Shown here: one piece after another, positions 44,066 to 52,447 of the stretch | Layout: each line of letters starts with the position of its first letter | Numbering within the stretch: position 1 is the first letter of the stretch | Source: Fidelibacterota bacterium | GTDB lineage: Bacteria > Fidelibacterota > Fidelibacteria > Fidelibacterales > Fidelibacteraceae | Assembly: GCA_028699915.1 (NCBI GenBank) | Contig: JAQVTR010000002.1 | Span: 1-64,000 of the forward strand | Length of the DNA: 64,000 nucleotides | Direction: 5' to 3' | The notes under the pieces: generated by a model | Databases searched by the model: none | Seen by the model: only the letters and a program-made list of their open reading frames with translations | Told to the model about the DNA's origin: nothing | Made by a program: the position numbers and the translations under genes

Positions 44066-45135
44066 TCATGCAAAAAGGCAACAAAAAAATACAGGACTGG
44101 TTTGAAAAGGAACTCCGGATCAATCCCCTGCCGGTGCTGGAACACGGGTATCATCCGCCGGTACGTTATGAGATTCTAAAAAGCTTCTACCAGTTGGAGC
44201 ACGACGATCCGCGCCTTTTGCAGGCGGAACAGGATGTGCGCCAGGCAACACGTCGCGTGACCTTGCTGCTGACCCTGGAACGCATCATTTTTCACATCGA
44301 TAAATTTGAAGAAGAACGTGAAGAGGAAAAACTGGTCAAACTGGCTTCCATTGTCCGTGAACTGCGTTTCTACCATTGCAGCCGGAACATGACCGCGATC
44401 CGAAAAGCCCTGGCTCTGCTGGTACGTTATCAGCGGGAAGACGGTTCCTTTCCGGTTTCATTAGCGGCAAATGTGTTTATTATCGAAGCAATCCTGAGCT
44501 ACGGGATTGTAAACAATCCTTATATGGAAAAGGCCCTGCGCTGGCTCCTGACCTTGCAGAATTCGGATAAAGGCTGGGGCAATACCGAGGAAGGACAATC
44601 GGATATCTGGTTGACATGCAGCATCTTGCATGCATTCAGCTATAACGTGAAATATACCCGGAACACCAAGATCCGTAAAGGCGCGGACTTTATTCTTTCT
44701 CATCTGTATGAAAGCAACAAAGGCGGAGTGATCGAGAGCAAGGAAGCCTGGGAGGTCCTTGCCGATTCCTATTTTCTCAAGGAATCTTTTACCGGCGGTA
44801 TCCTTGCGGTTCTGGAAATGCTGGCAAGACTCAATTTCAACAGCGCCGATCCCCGTATCCGGGAAATGCTGAACTGGTTGAAAGACCGTCAGCTGCGAAG
44901 CGGACTGTGGCCTTCGCAGACCTACGACCTGATGAACCGCAAAGCGGACGAACGCGTCAGCCTGCGTGTTGTTCGCGTTTTCAAACTGTTCTTAATTATG
45001 CCCAAACAGGGTTCCGCTACCATAAAAACCTTCCGCATTCGCCAGGAAGGTCGGACATCGGCAAAAAAACCGGCCTTTATCACCGATCCCCTGAATCACC
45101 CCAAACCCGAAGAAACCGAGAGGAATTATGAATAA
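44062..45135 (+). CDS. Alpha/alpha-barrel protein, prenyltransferase/squalene-cyclase-like repeats
   Basis: A 357-residue soluble helical protein. QW-like repeats are visible: LLVRYQREDGSFPVSLAAN, LLTLQNSDKGWGNTEEGQSD, LKDRQLRSGLWPSQTYDL. These are the signature of the alpha6/alpha6 toroid of terpene cyclases and prenyltransferases, but the DXDD cyclase acid motif is not seen, so a catalytic cyclase is doubtful. The last 50 residues are basic and look disordered. The start (44062, or ATG at 44068) overlaps the amidohydrolase stop in ATGA, linking it to that gene. Confidence 0.65.
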   Translation: MIMQKGNKKIQDWFEKELRINPLPVLEHGYHPPVRYEILKSFYQLEHDDPRLLQAEQDVRQATRRVTLLLTLERIIFHIDKFEEEREEEKLVKLASIVRELRFYHCSRNMTAIRKALALLVRYQREDGSFPVSLAANVFIIEAILSYGIVNNPYMEKALRWLLTLQNSDKGWGNTEEGQSDIWLTCSILHAFSYNVKYTRNTKIRKGADFILSHLYESNKGGVIESKEAWEVLADSYFLKESFTGGILAVLEMLARLNFNSADPRIREMLNWLKDRQLRSGLWPSQTYDLMNRKADERVSLRVVRVFKLFLIMPKQGSATIKTFRIRQEGRTSAKKPAFITDPLNHPKPEETERNYE

Positions 45136-47509
45136 GTTCGAAGCTGTCGATATGGACAAAAAAACGCTGAATGAATTCAATGAGCCCCGTGAAGTGCCGC
45201 TGATGCCGCTGCGCAATACGGTCCTTTTCCCAAAACAAATGATCCCTTTGTACATCGGGCGCATTCATTCCCTGCGTCTGATGAACGATATTCTGAAAGA
45301 AGACAAACTCTTTGTGGTCGTTACGCAAAAAGATATCAATGTTGAAAATCCGGGCGAGGAAGATCTCTATAAATACGGCACGCTGACCAAGGTCATTAAG
45401 ATCATTCAGATGCCGGACACCAGCCGTTCGGTCATGGTCCAGGGCATTGCGCGGGTCAGGATCCACAGCATTACCCGTCAGGAACCCTATTATCACGCCA
45501 TCGTCGAGCGCGTTCAGGAGATCTACGAAGACAACATCGAATCTCTGGCAATCCGTGAAAAGCTCAAAGAATACTTCACCGAACTGGTAGCTTTGTCCGA
45601 TTACCTTTCCCGGGATAACATCCGGATCATGATGAATACCGAAGATAACGGCAATCTTGCCGATGTCGTCATTTCCATGCTGAACATTCCCCTTGAGGAA
45701 AAACAGTATATTCTGGAACAGGCAGATATCAATAAACGCCTGAATGAGATATCGGTCATCCTGCACCGCGAAATCCAGAAAGCCAAGATCGGTGAAAAGA
45801 TCATGAGCGATGTTAAGGATTCCATTAATAAGAACCAGCGTGAATATTATCTGCGCGAACAGATGAAAGCCATCCGCAAGGAACTGGGCGAAGAAGAGGA
45901 CGAACGCATTGCGGATCTGAAAAAGAAACTGGACGAAGCGGGTCTTCCCGATGATGCCCGCGAAGCTGCGGACCGCGAAATGGAACGTCTTGCCCGTACA
46001 TCAAAACAATCGCCGGAGTATAATGTCAGTCTGAATTATATTGAACTCCTGGCTGAACTCCCCTGGTCTCATTCTACCGATGACGAGATTGTACTGGAGA
46101 GCGCCGCCCGGATCCTGGATGAGGATCATTACGGCCTGGACAAGGTTAAAAAACGGATCCTCGAGTACCTGGCCGTCCGCAAACTGAAACTGGAAAAGGA
46201 TGCGCAGTCGGCGGTCAAAGGCCCCATTCTCTGTTTTGTCGGACCTCCGGGAACCGGCAAGACCTCCGTTGCAAAATCCATTGCCCGTGCCATGGGCCGC
46301 CGGGTACACCGCATGTCCCTGGGCGGCGTGCGGGACGAGGCCGAGATCCGGGGGCATCGCCGCACCTATATCGGCGCCATGCCGGGACGCATCATTCAAG
46401 GCATTAAAAGGGCCGGCTCCAACAATCCGATTTTTATTTTGGACGAGATCGATAAACTGGGTGCGGATTACAAGGGCGACCCCTCCTCCGCCCTCTTGGA
46501 GGTACTGGATCCGGAACAAAACTACAGTTTTTCGGATCATTACCTGGAAACATCTTTTGACCTGAGCAAAGTGATGTTCATTGCAACGGCAAACTGGCCG
46601 GAGACCATTCCCCAGCCCTTGCGCGATCGAATGGAACTTATCGAGTTTTCGGGCTATACAATGCCGGAAAAAATGCATATCGCACGTAAATTTCTGATTC
46701 CTAAGCAGCTTGTGGAACACGGGCTCAGTGAAAAGGATATTCTGTTTGCCGAAGACGGGGTCTACATGCTTATTCAGAATTACACTCGCGAGGCCGGCGT
46801 CCGTCAGCTGGAACGCGAGATTGCCAATATTTGCCGGAAAGTGGCAAAGGAAAAGGTTGAAAACGGCCGTTTCCGTAAGCGCAGCATTAGCGAAAAGATT
46901 GTCGAGAACTATCTTGGAAAACAGAAATTCTTCAGTGACCGTTCCGAACGCATGAAACGCGCCGGTATTGCCATCGGCCTTGCTTGGACCCAGGTAGGCG
47001 GTGATATTCTCTTTATCGAAGCCACTAAAATGCCCGGTGAAGGGAAATTACAGCTAACGGGTCAGCTGGGCGATGTAATGAAGGAATCCGCACAGGCGGT
47101 GTTGAGCTATATCCGCGCCAACGCCACTGAACTGGGCATTCAGGAACGCTTTGACAAAGCGTACGACATCCACATTCATATTCCTGCGGGTGCCGTTCCC
47201 AAGGATGGTCCGTCCGCGGGCGTTACCCTGCTTTCCGCTGTCGTCAGCGTGCTGACCGGCCGCAAAGTGAAGGATGATCTTGCCATGACCGGTGAAATCA
47301 CCTTGCGTGGCTCGGTCCTGCCGGTCGGCGGTATCAAGGAAAAGGTGATTGCGGCCCATCGTGCGGGTCTGCACACTATTATTCTTCCCGACCGCAACCA
47401 AAAGGATATTGACGACATTCCCGCTGAGATCCGGAATGACCTGAAGTTCAATTTTGTGAAAGATATGAGCGAGGTGCTGAATATCGCCCTTGAAGAACCG
47501 ATAAAATGA
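45128..47509 (+). CDS. lon: Lon ATP-dependent protease
   Basis: A 793-residue LonA protease. The N-terminal substrate domain spans residues 20-215, a helical region follows, the AAA+ module has Walker A GPPGTGKT at 372-379, and the protease domain has the catalytic dyad S696 (in DGPSAG) and K739 (in IKEKVIAAH). All active residues are intact and the length is normal. It degrades misfolded and regulatory proteins in the cytoplasm. GAGAGGAATT precedes the ATG, and the gene overlaps the previous one by eight bases. Confidence 0.98.
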   Translation: MNKFEAVDMDKKTLNEFNEPREVPLMPLRNTVLFPKQMIPLYIGRIHSLRLMNDILKEDKLFVVVTQKDINVENPGEEDLYKYGTLTKVIKIIQMPDTSRSVMVQGIARVRIHSITRQEPYYHAIVERVQEIYEDNIESLAIREKLKEYFTELVALSDYLSRDNIRIMMNTEDNGNLADVVISMLNIPLEEKQYILEQADINKRLNEISVILHREIQKAKIGEKIMSDVKDSINKNQREYYLREQMKAIRKELGEEEDERIADLKKKLDEAGLPDDAREAADREMERLARTSKQSPEYNVSLNYIELLAELPWSHSTDDEIVLESAARILDEDHYGLDKVKKRILEYLAVRKLKLEKDAQSAVKGPILCFVGPPGTGKTSVAKSIARAMGRRVHRMSLGGVRDEAEIRGHRRTYIGAMPGRIIQGIKRAGSNNPIFILDEIDKLGADYKGDPSSALLEVLDPEQNYSFSDHYLETSFDLSKVMFIATANWPETIPQPLRDRMELIEFSGYTMPEKMHIARKFLIPKQLVEHGLSEKDILFAEDGVYMLIQNYTREAGVRQLEREIANICRKVAKEKVENGRFRKRSISEKIVENYLGKQKFFSDRSERMKRAGIAIGLAWTQVGGDILFIEATKMPGEGKLQLTGQLGDVMKESAQAVLSYIRANATELGIQERFDKAYDIHIHIPAGAVPKDGPSAGVTLLSAVVSVLTGRKVKDDLAMTGEITLRGSVLPVGGIKEKVIAAHRAGLHTIILPDRNQKDIDDIPAEIRNDLKFNFVKDMSEVLNIALEEPIK

Positions 47510-47524
47510 TCCTGAATTACAACG

Positions 47525-49438
47525 ATGATCCAGCTCGCTGATATTTCGCTGAATTTTGGTCCGCAGATCCTCTTTGATCATATCGCATTGAGCATTGATC
47601 CTTCGAAACATCTGGGTTTGGTTGGACAAAACGGTTCGGGAAAATCCACCCTGCTGAAACTGATCGCCGGCATGCAGGAAGCCAGCGCCGGTTCTGTGGT
47701 CGTTCCGCGTAACTGGAATGTAGCCTATCTTCCTCAGGAGATCACCTACAACCGTTCGCAAAAACCGCTGCTAAACGAAGTTCTGAGCGTATTTGATCAT
47801 GTCTTTGGCATTGAAAAGCAGATGCGCGTCATCGAGCATCAGCTTTCGGAGAGGAGCGATGCGGAACTGCTGCAGGAATACGATCATTTGCAGGAGCGAT
47901 TTCACCGCTTGAACGGTTATCAGGCGGAAGCAAAGACTAAGGAAATTCTAAGCGGACTGGGATTTCGTGAAAAAGATCTTTCGCGAGCGGTTTCGGAATT
48001 TTCCGGCGGCTGGCAGATGCGCATTGCGCTTGCAAAGCTTTTACTGGACGAACCCGACTGCCTTTTACTGGACGAACCGACGAACCATATGGATCTGGAG
48101 ACCCTGGTCTGGCTGGAAAACCTTCTGAGTCGTTTCCGGGGTGCGCTCATCATTGTTTCCCATGACCGCTATTTTTTGGATAAACTTGTCCAGGGAATTA
48201 TAGAAGTAGAAAATGCAAAGGTAACCCTGTATCCCGGAAATTATACCGATTACGAAGTCCGGAAAGAAGAACGCCTGGAACATGAATTTGCCGTAATGCG
48301 CAATCAGGAACGAAAAATTGCCCATATGCAGCAGTTTATAGAACGCTTTAGGTATAAAGCCAGCAAGGCAAGACAAGTTCAAAGCCGTATAAAACAGCTG
48401 TCCAGGATTACCGTTCACGAGCCCGAGATCATGAAGCGGCACATCCGTTTCCGTTTTACCCGTGCAGAGCGCAGCGGAGATCCGGTTGCCGCTGCAACGA
48501 ACCTGGCATTTTCCTATCCGGGAACTCCGGTTTTCAGCAATACCAATTTTGAGATCCGCCGCGGCGAAAAGGTTGCCCTGGTGGGTCCTAACGGTGTTGG
48601 AAAATCCACCCTTATGAAACTGATCACGGGCGAACTTACAGCAGATGAAGGCACCCTTAAAAGCGCTTACAATCTAAAAATCGCCTATTTCGCCCAGCAG
48701 CACCTGGAACAACTGGATCTCAGTAAAAGCGTCCTGGAAGAAATCTGGGGCGCCGCGCCGGAATTGCCCCGGAACGAGATCCGCGGCCTGCTGGGGCGCT
48801 TTCTTTTTTCCGGTGAAGATGTGGACAAACCGGTATTGGTACTCAGCGGCGGCGAAAAAAGCCGGCTGGTGCTGATGAAACTGCTGCTTTCCAAAGCCAA
48901 CTTTCTAATACTGGATGAACCTACCAACCACCTGGACATGCAGAGCAAGGAAATACTCGCCGAAGCGCTTGACGAATTTGAGGGTTCCGTACTAATCGTT
49001 AGCCACGACCGTTTTTTTCTGGACATGCTGGTTACCAAGGTCATTTATTTCAAAGACGGGGTTGCCAGGGAATACCTGGGCAATTACTCCGAATATGAGG
49101 AAAAATTCCTCGCGCTTGTTGCCGCCGGAGATGCAGAGAAACCTTTAGAAGGCCTGAACGAACGAAAAGCGCAAAAGCGCAGGGAAGCCGAGGAACGTCA
49201 AGCCCGTTACCGTGCACTGAAAGGAGTGCGCGAAGAGCTGGAAAAGCTGGAAAAAATCATCGCAAAACTGGATGCGCGCAAGAATGAGCTGGACGCATTG
49301 TTCATCTCTCCCGATTTTAAGAACCTCTCGATCCGCGAAATGCACGAACGCTCCCGTGAACATGAAAAGATATCCTCGCAATTGAAACAGCATGAAAACA
49401 AATGGCTGGAACTGCAGGACAAGATCGAAAATACCTGA
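47525..49438 (+). CDS. ABC-F family ATPase (Uup/YdiF-like ribosome-associated factor)
   Basis: A 637-residue protein with two ABC domains and no membrane segments. Walker A motifs are GQNGSGKST (34-42) and GPNGVGKST in the second half; signatures are SGGWQMRIALAKLLL and LSGGEKSRLVLMKLLL. The ABC-F interdomain arm (about 235-300) is rich in Glu, Arg and Gln, and the C-terminal 90 residues form a coiled coil typical of Uup. Such proteins act on the ribosomal E-site or in DNA/ribosome maintenance. Antibiotic resistance is not indicated. It follows lon by 15 bp. Confidence 0.93.
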   Translation: MIQLADISLNFGPQILFDHIALSIDPSKHLGLVGQNGSGKSTLLKLIAGMQEASAGSVVVPRNWNVAYLPQEITYNRSQKPLLNEVLSVFDHVFGIEKQMRVIEHQLSERSDAELLQEYDHLQERFHRLNGYQAEAKTKEILSGLGFREKDLSRAVSEFSGGWQMRIALAKLLLDEPDCLLLDEPTNHMDLETLVWLENLLSRFRGALIIVSHDRYFLDKLVQGIIEVENAKVTLYPGNYTDYEVRKEERLEHEFAVMRNQERKIAHMQQFIERFRYKASKARQVQSRIKQLSRITVHEPEIMKRHIRFRFTRAERSGDPVAAATNLAFSYPGTPVFSNTNFEIRRGEKVALVGPNGVGKSTLMKLITGELTADEGTLKSAYNLKIAYFAQQHLEQLDLSKSVLEEIWGAAPELPRNEIRGLLGRFLFSGEDVDKPVLVLSGGEKSRLVLMKLLLSKANFLILDEPTNHLDMQSKEILAEALDEFEGSVLIVSHDRFFLDMLVTKVIYFKDGVAREYLGNYSEYEEKFLALVAAGDAEKPLEGLNERKAQKRREAEERQARYRALKGVREELEKLEKIIAKLDARKNELDALFISPDFKNLSIREMHERSREHEKISSQLKQHENKWLELQDKIENT

Positions 49439-49514
49439 ATCCCTTTTTTCGCAACGATATTATTCAAGCATTTTTATGAAATCTTTGTTATATTCCGGAG
49501 CATAAGGACAATGA

Positions 49515-49545
49515 TAACATTATACAGGTTTATTAAACAATGTTA
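49515..49545. promoter_or_regulatory. Inverted repeat upstream of serA
   Basis: TAACATT at 49515-49521 and AATGTTA at 49539-49545 form a perfect 7-bp inverted repeat ending 15 bases before the serA ATG. It may be an operator, or a hairpin affecting ribosome access to the AAAGGAG site just downstream. Confidence 0.35.
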
Positions 49546-49560
49546 ACAAAGGAGAACAGT

Positions 49561-50451
49561 ATGAAAATACTGATCACAGACGGATTGAGCGCACAGGGGC
49601 AGGCAATCCTGAAAAAATCGGGGATCGAATACGATATTCATTTTTACGAACCGGATGAACTGATCAAGGCGATTGTAGACTATGACTGCGTATTGGTCCG
49701 TTCTGCGACAAAAATACCGAAAGAAGTCATTGACGCAGGGAAAAAATTAAAGGTCATCGCCCGCGGCGGTGCCGGCATCGACAACATTGACCATGTATAT
49801 GCATTGTCAAAGGGAATACCGGTCCTCAATACGCCCGCGGCAAATTCCGCTTCGGTTGCGGAACTTGCGATTGCACACATGTTCGTACTGGCCCGTTTTT
49901 TACATCAGTCGAACATCAGCATGCGTGAAGGAAAATGGGAAAAGAAAAAATATAAAGGCATTGAACTGGCCGGCAAGACGCTGGGGCTGATCGGCTGCGG
50001 CAAGATCGGACGCCTGACGGCGGAAAAGGCGCTGGGGCTGGGAATGAAAGTGGTCGGTTGCGATCCGATTGTTAAAGACCTTGGTCATAATGCGCAGATC
50101 CATGATTTTGAAGAAGTCCTCCGGGAATCGGATTTCATTTCGCTGCATGTTCCCAAAATGAAGGAAGCACTGATCGGAAAAAAAGAGATCGCTATGATGA
50201 AGGACGGCGTGTACATCATCAACTGTTCCCGCGGCGGCGTTGTGGACGAAAATGCGCTGTTGGAAGCCCTGAACAGCGGAAAAGTCGCCGGGGCCGGTCT
50301 GGACGTTTTTGTCAACGAACCGACCGACAACATGGCGCTCATCAGCCATCCCAATGTTTCGGTCACCCCGCATGTCGGAGCTTCGACCAATGAAGCACAG
50401 GATCGCGTTGGTGTGGAGATCGCCGAGAAGATCGTAGCGGCATTAAAGTAA
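49561..50451 (+). CDS. serA: D-3-phosphoglycerate dehydrogenase (short form without ACT domain)
   Basis: A 296-residue D-2-hydroxyacid dehydrogenase. The nucleotide-binding GCGKIG is at 145-150, and the catalytic triad is R224 (NCSRGG), E253 (VNEP) and H271 (PHVGAS). Compared with long SerA it stops before the ASB and ACT domains, so serine feedback of the usual kind is absent. The serine-pathway call rests partly on the neighbouring DUF1015 gene, which is often found with serA; a general hydroxyacid dehydrogenase is possible. AAAGGAG is placed well before the ATG at 49561. Confidence 0.88.
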   Translation: MKILITDGLSAQGQAILKKSGIEYDIHFYEPDELIKAIVDYDCVLVRSATKIPKEVIDAGKKLKVIARGGAGIDNIDHVYALSKGIPVLNTPAANSASVAELAIAHMFVLARFLHQSNISMREGKWEKKKYKGIELAGKTLGLIGCGKIGRLTAEKALGLGMKVVGCDPIVKDLGHNAQIHDFEEVLRESDFISLHVPKMKEALIGKKEIAMMKDGVYIINCSRGGVVDENALLEALNSGKVAGAGLDVFVNEPTDNMALISHPNVSVTPHVGASTNEAQDRVGVEIAEKIVAALK

Positions 50452-50483
50452 AATCGCCCGACTCAAGCTTGTACAGCATAAAT

Positions 50484-50529
50484 CGACAATTTGTTTGCAT
50501 ATAATGCGTAAAAACGCCATTTATTGTCG
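50484..50529. other. Long imperfect hairpin after serA
   Basis: CGACAAT (50484-50490) pairs with ATTGTCG (50523-50529), and an inner GCAT-ATA-ATGC lies at 50497-50507. There is no T tract, so it may be a processing or regulatory structure rather than a terminator. Confidence 0.4.
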
Positions 50530-50572
50530 GGATACTTGAGCCAAGTTATTCATTAAAACCAACATCATATCC

Positions 50573-50587
50573 AATTGATAATCAATT
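50573..50587. promoter_or_regulatory. Perfect 15-bp palindrome AATTGAT-A-ATCAATT
   Basis: A symmetric 7-1-7 element in the promoter region of the DUF1015 gene, about 130 bp before its ATG. It is a candidate operator of unknown regulator. Confidence 0.45.
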
Positions 50588-50614
50588 ATATGCGATATTT
50601 AATTAAAATTATTT

Positions 50615-50630
50615 TGTGATGAGTGTCACA
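50615..50630. promoter_or_regulatory. CRP-type binding site TGTGA-N6-TCACA
   Basis: TGTGA-TGAGTG-TCACA matches both half-sites of the cAMP-CRP consensus exactly. It lies about 66-81 bp upstream of the TATAAT near 50696, a position typical of class I activation. The regulator gene is not in the window. Confidence 0.6.
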
Positions 50631-50717
50631 GAAATCTGATAAAACAACTTAAGTCAAGTTATTGTTTTAATCGCGGGATTGATGTATTTTATCAATATAT
50701 AATATAGTGGAGGTCCT

Positions 50718-51962
50718 ATGGTCAGAATTAAAGCTTTCAACGGAATTCGCCCGAATAACGCACTCGCGTCCCGCATCGCCTCTCCCCCCTACGATGTTTT
50801 GGATTCGGATGAAGCCCGCCTGCTGGTCCGTAATAATCCCCACAGCTTCCTGCATGTGGTAAAATCGGAAGTGGATCTCCCGCCCGATGTGGATCTCTAC
50901 GATCCCCGGGTTTACCGGAAAGCACGCGAAAATTTCGCTTTCTTCCGTGAAAATTACATGCAGCAGGATAAACAGCCCTCCATGTATGTCTACAGGCAGG
51001 TTATGGACGGCCGCTCCCAAACCGGCCTGATCGCCTGTCAGCATATCGATGATTATCTGGAAGGCCGGGTCAAGATCCACGAGCTTACGCGGGAGGACAA
51101 GGAGCAGGACCGTATCACGCATATTGATACCGTCAACGCAAATACGGGTCCGGTTTTTTACACTTATCCCCAGGATCGCCTGATCGACGCGCTGATCGCG
51201 CAAGCATTGATCCCGGAGCCGGAATATGATTTTACGGCGGATGACGGCATACGCCATACCCTCTGGCATATCGGCGAAAAAAAGGTCTGCGACAGCCTGA
51301 TTGAAGCCTTTGCACGCATCCCCTGTGTCTACGTCGCAGACGGCCATCACCGCTCCAAAGCCTCGGCAATGGTAGGGAAACTCCGCCGGGAAAAGAATCC
51401 GGCTCATCAAGGAAACGAAGAATACAACTGGTTCATGGCGGTCTTTTTTCCGGAGAATCAGCTCTATCTGATGGATTACAACCGCGTGGTCAAAGATCTT
51501 AACGGTCTGGACACAACGACCTTTCTGCGCCGCATCGGCGATGTGTGCAAGATTGAAAAAAAATGCTGCGCATGGTCATCTAAACCGAGCGCCGAACATG
51601 AAATGGCAATGTATCTTGACCGTCAGTGGTACCGGCTTCAATTTCGCGAAATTCCCGAAAATCCCGATCCGGCGGAAAACATCGACTCCGCACTGCTTAC
51701 GAGCCGGATACTGAAACCGTTTCTTGGAATTGAAAATCTCCGCAAGGACAAACGTATTGACTTTGTCGGCGGGAAACACGGACTTCAGGAACTGCAGCGC
51801 CGGGTAGACAGCGGAGAAATGGCTCTGGCATTTGCTCTTTATCCCATTAGCATGCGGCAGCTGATGCATATTGCGGACTCCAATGCACTGATGCCGCCTA
51901 AGACCACCTGGTTTGAACCTAAACTTCGCAGCGGACTGCTTATACACACCCTGGACGAATGA
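50718..51962 (+). CDS. DUF1015 family protein
   Basis: A 414-residue cytoplasmic protein. It opens VRIKAFNGIRPNNALASRIA, then SPPYDVLDSDEARLLV, continues with SFLHVVKSE, YVADGHHRSKASAMV near 205 and NWFMAVFFPENQL near 235, all typical of DUF1015. The GHHR motif recalls ParB/SerK-like nucleotide sites, and the family commonly neighbours serA or serC, so a role in serine metabolism, perhaps as a serine kinase, is an inference. GGAGG precedes the ATG. Palindromes and a CRP-like site lie upstream. Confidence 0.88.
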   Translation: MVRIKAFNGIRPNNALASRIASPPYDVLDSDEARLLVRNNPHSFLHVVKSEVDLPPDVDLYDPRVYRKARENFAFFRENYMQQDKQPSMYVYRQVMDGRSQTGLIACQHIDDYLEGRVKIHELTREDKEQDRITHIDTVNANTGPVFYTYPQDRLIDALIAQALIPEPEYDFTADDGIRHTLWHIGEKKVCDSLIEAFARIPCVYVADGHHRSKASAMVGKLRREKNPAHQGNEEYNWFMAVFFPENQLYLMDYNRVVKDLNGLDTTTFLRRIGDVCKIEKKCCAWSSKPSAEHEMAMYLDRQWYRLQFREIPENPDPAENIDSALLTSRILKPFLGIENLRKDKRIDFVGGKHGLQELQRRVDSGEMALAFALYPISMRQLMHIADSNALMPPKTTWFEPKLRSGLLIHTLDE

Positions 51963-52363
51963 TGCAGCATCACAGTTTAATCAAATTTGAAGCCCGTTTG
52001 AAGAAGACGCTCGACGAGATCGATCATATCCTCGAAAACCGCTACGGTGAACGCTATGATCTGCATCCTGCGCGGCGCGGTCATGGTACGACATCCAACC
52101 GTTCCCATGACGGACTTTTTGATATCCGCGGCGAATTCACTCTGGGTTTGGGCAGCAAAAAAGGACGCGGCTATATTGTCGATATCGATATGAAGACTCT
52201 GGAAAAAATTCCTCCAGAGATCATCGAAGAGATCGAAGAAGCGGCAATTGCGGAATTGAGAATACGGCTTCCCAAGGTGTTTCCCGCCCGCCGCCTGGAT
52301 GTCGAACGCGACGGCAATATGATCAAGATCATCGGCGATTTGTCTTTAGGAAGTACAAGATAA
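51959..52363 (+). CDS. Conserved hypothetical protein
   Basis: A 134-residue soluble protein. A conserved-looking middle part has LHPARRGHGTTSNRSHDGLF, then DIRGEFTLGLGSKKGRGYIV. The C-terminal half is an acidic helix (PPEIIEEIEEAAIAELRIRL) followed by a basic end. I do not recognise it. It starts in an ATGA overlap with DUF1015 and is therefore translationally coupled to it; ATG codons at 51959 and 51962 are both possible. Confidence 0.7.
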   Translation: MMQHHSLIKFEARLKKTLDEIDHILENRYGERYDLHPARRGHGTTSNRSHDGLFDIRGEFTLGLGSKKGRGYIVDIDMKTLEKIPPEIIEEIEEAAIAELRIRLPKVFPARRLDVERDGNMIKIIGDLSLGSTR

Positions 52364-52392
52364 TATTTCCAGGTTTTTTATCCTGCAAACTA

Positions 52393-52420
52393 TCCGGAAG
52401 CGGCTTGCTGTTCTTCCGGA
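52393..52420. terminator. Hairpin between convergent genes, possible terminator
   Basis: TCCGGAAG (52393-52400) and CTTCCGGA (52413-52420) make a perfect 8-bp stem with a 12-base loop, placed between the hypothetical gene and clpB, which converge. No T tract follows, so efficiency is uncertain. Confidence 0.45.
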
Positions 52421-52447
52421 CGATCAGTCTCAAATTCTTCGGATCCT

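Noticed and set aside
47525-49438. Antibiotic-resistance ABC-F protein
   Set aside because: The arm and the long C-terminal coiled coil look like the housekeeping Uup/YdiF type, and no resistance context exists.
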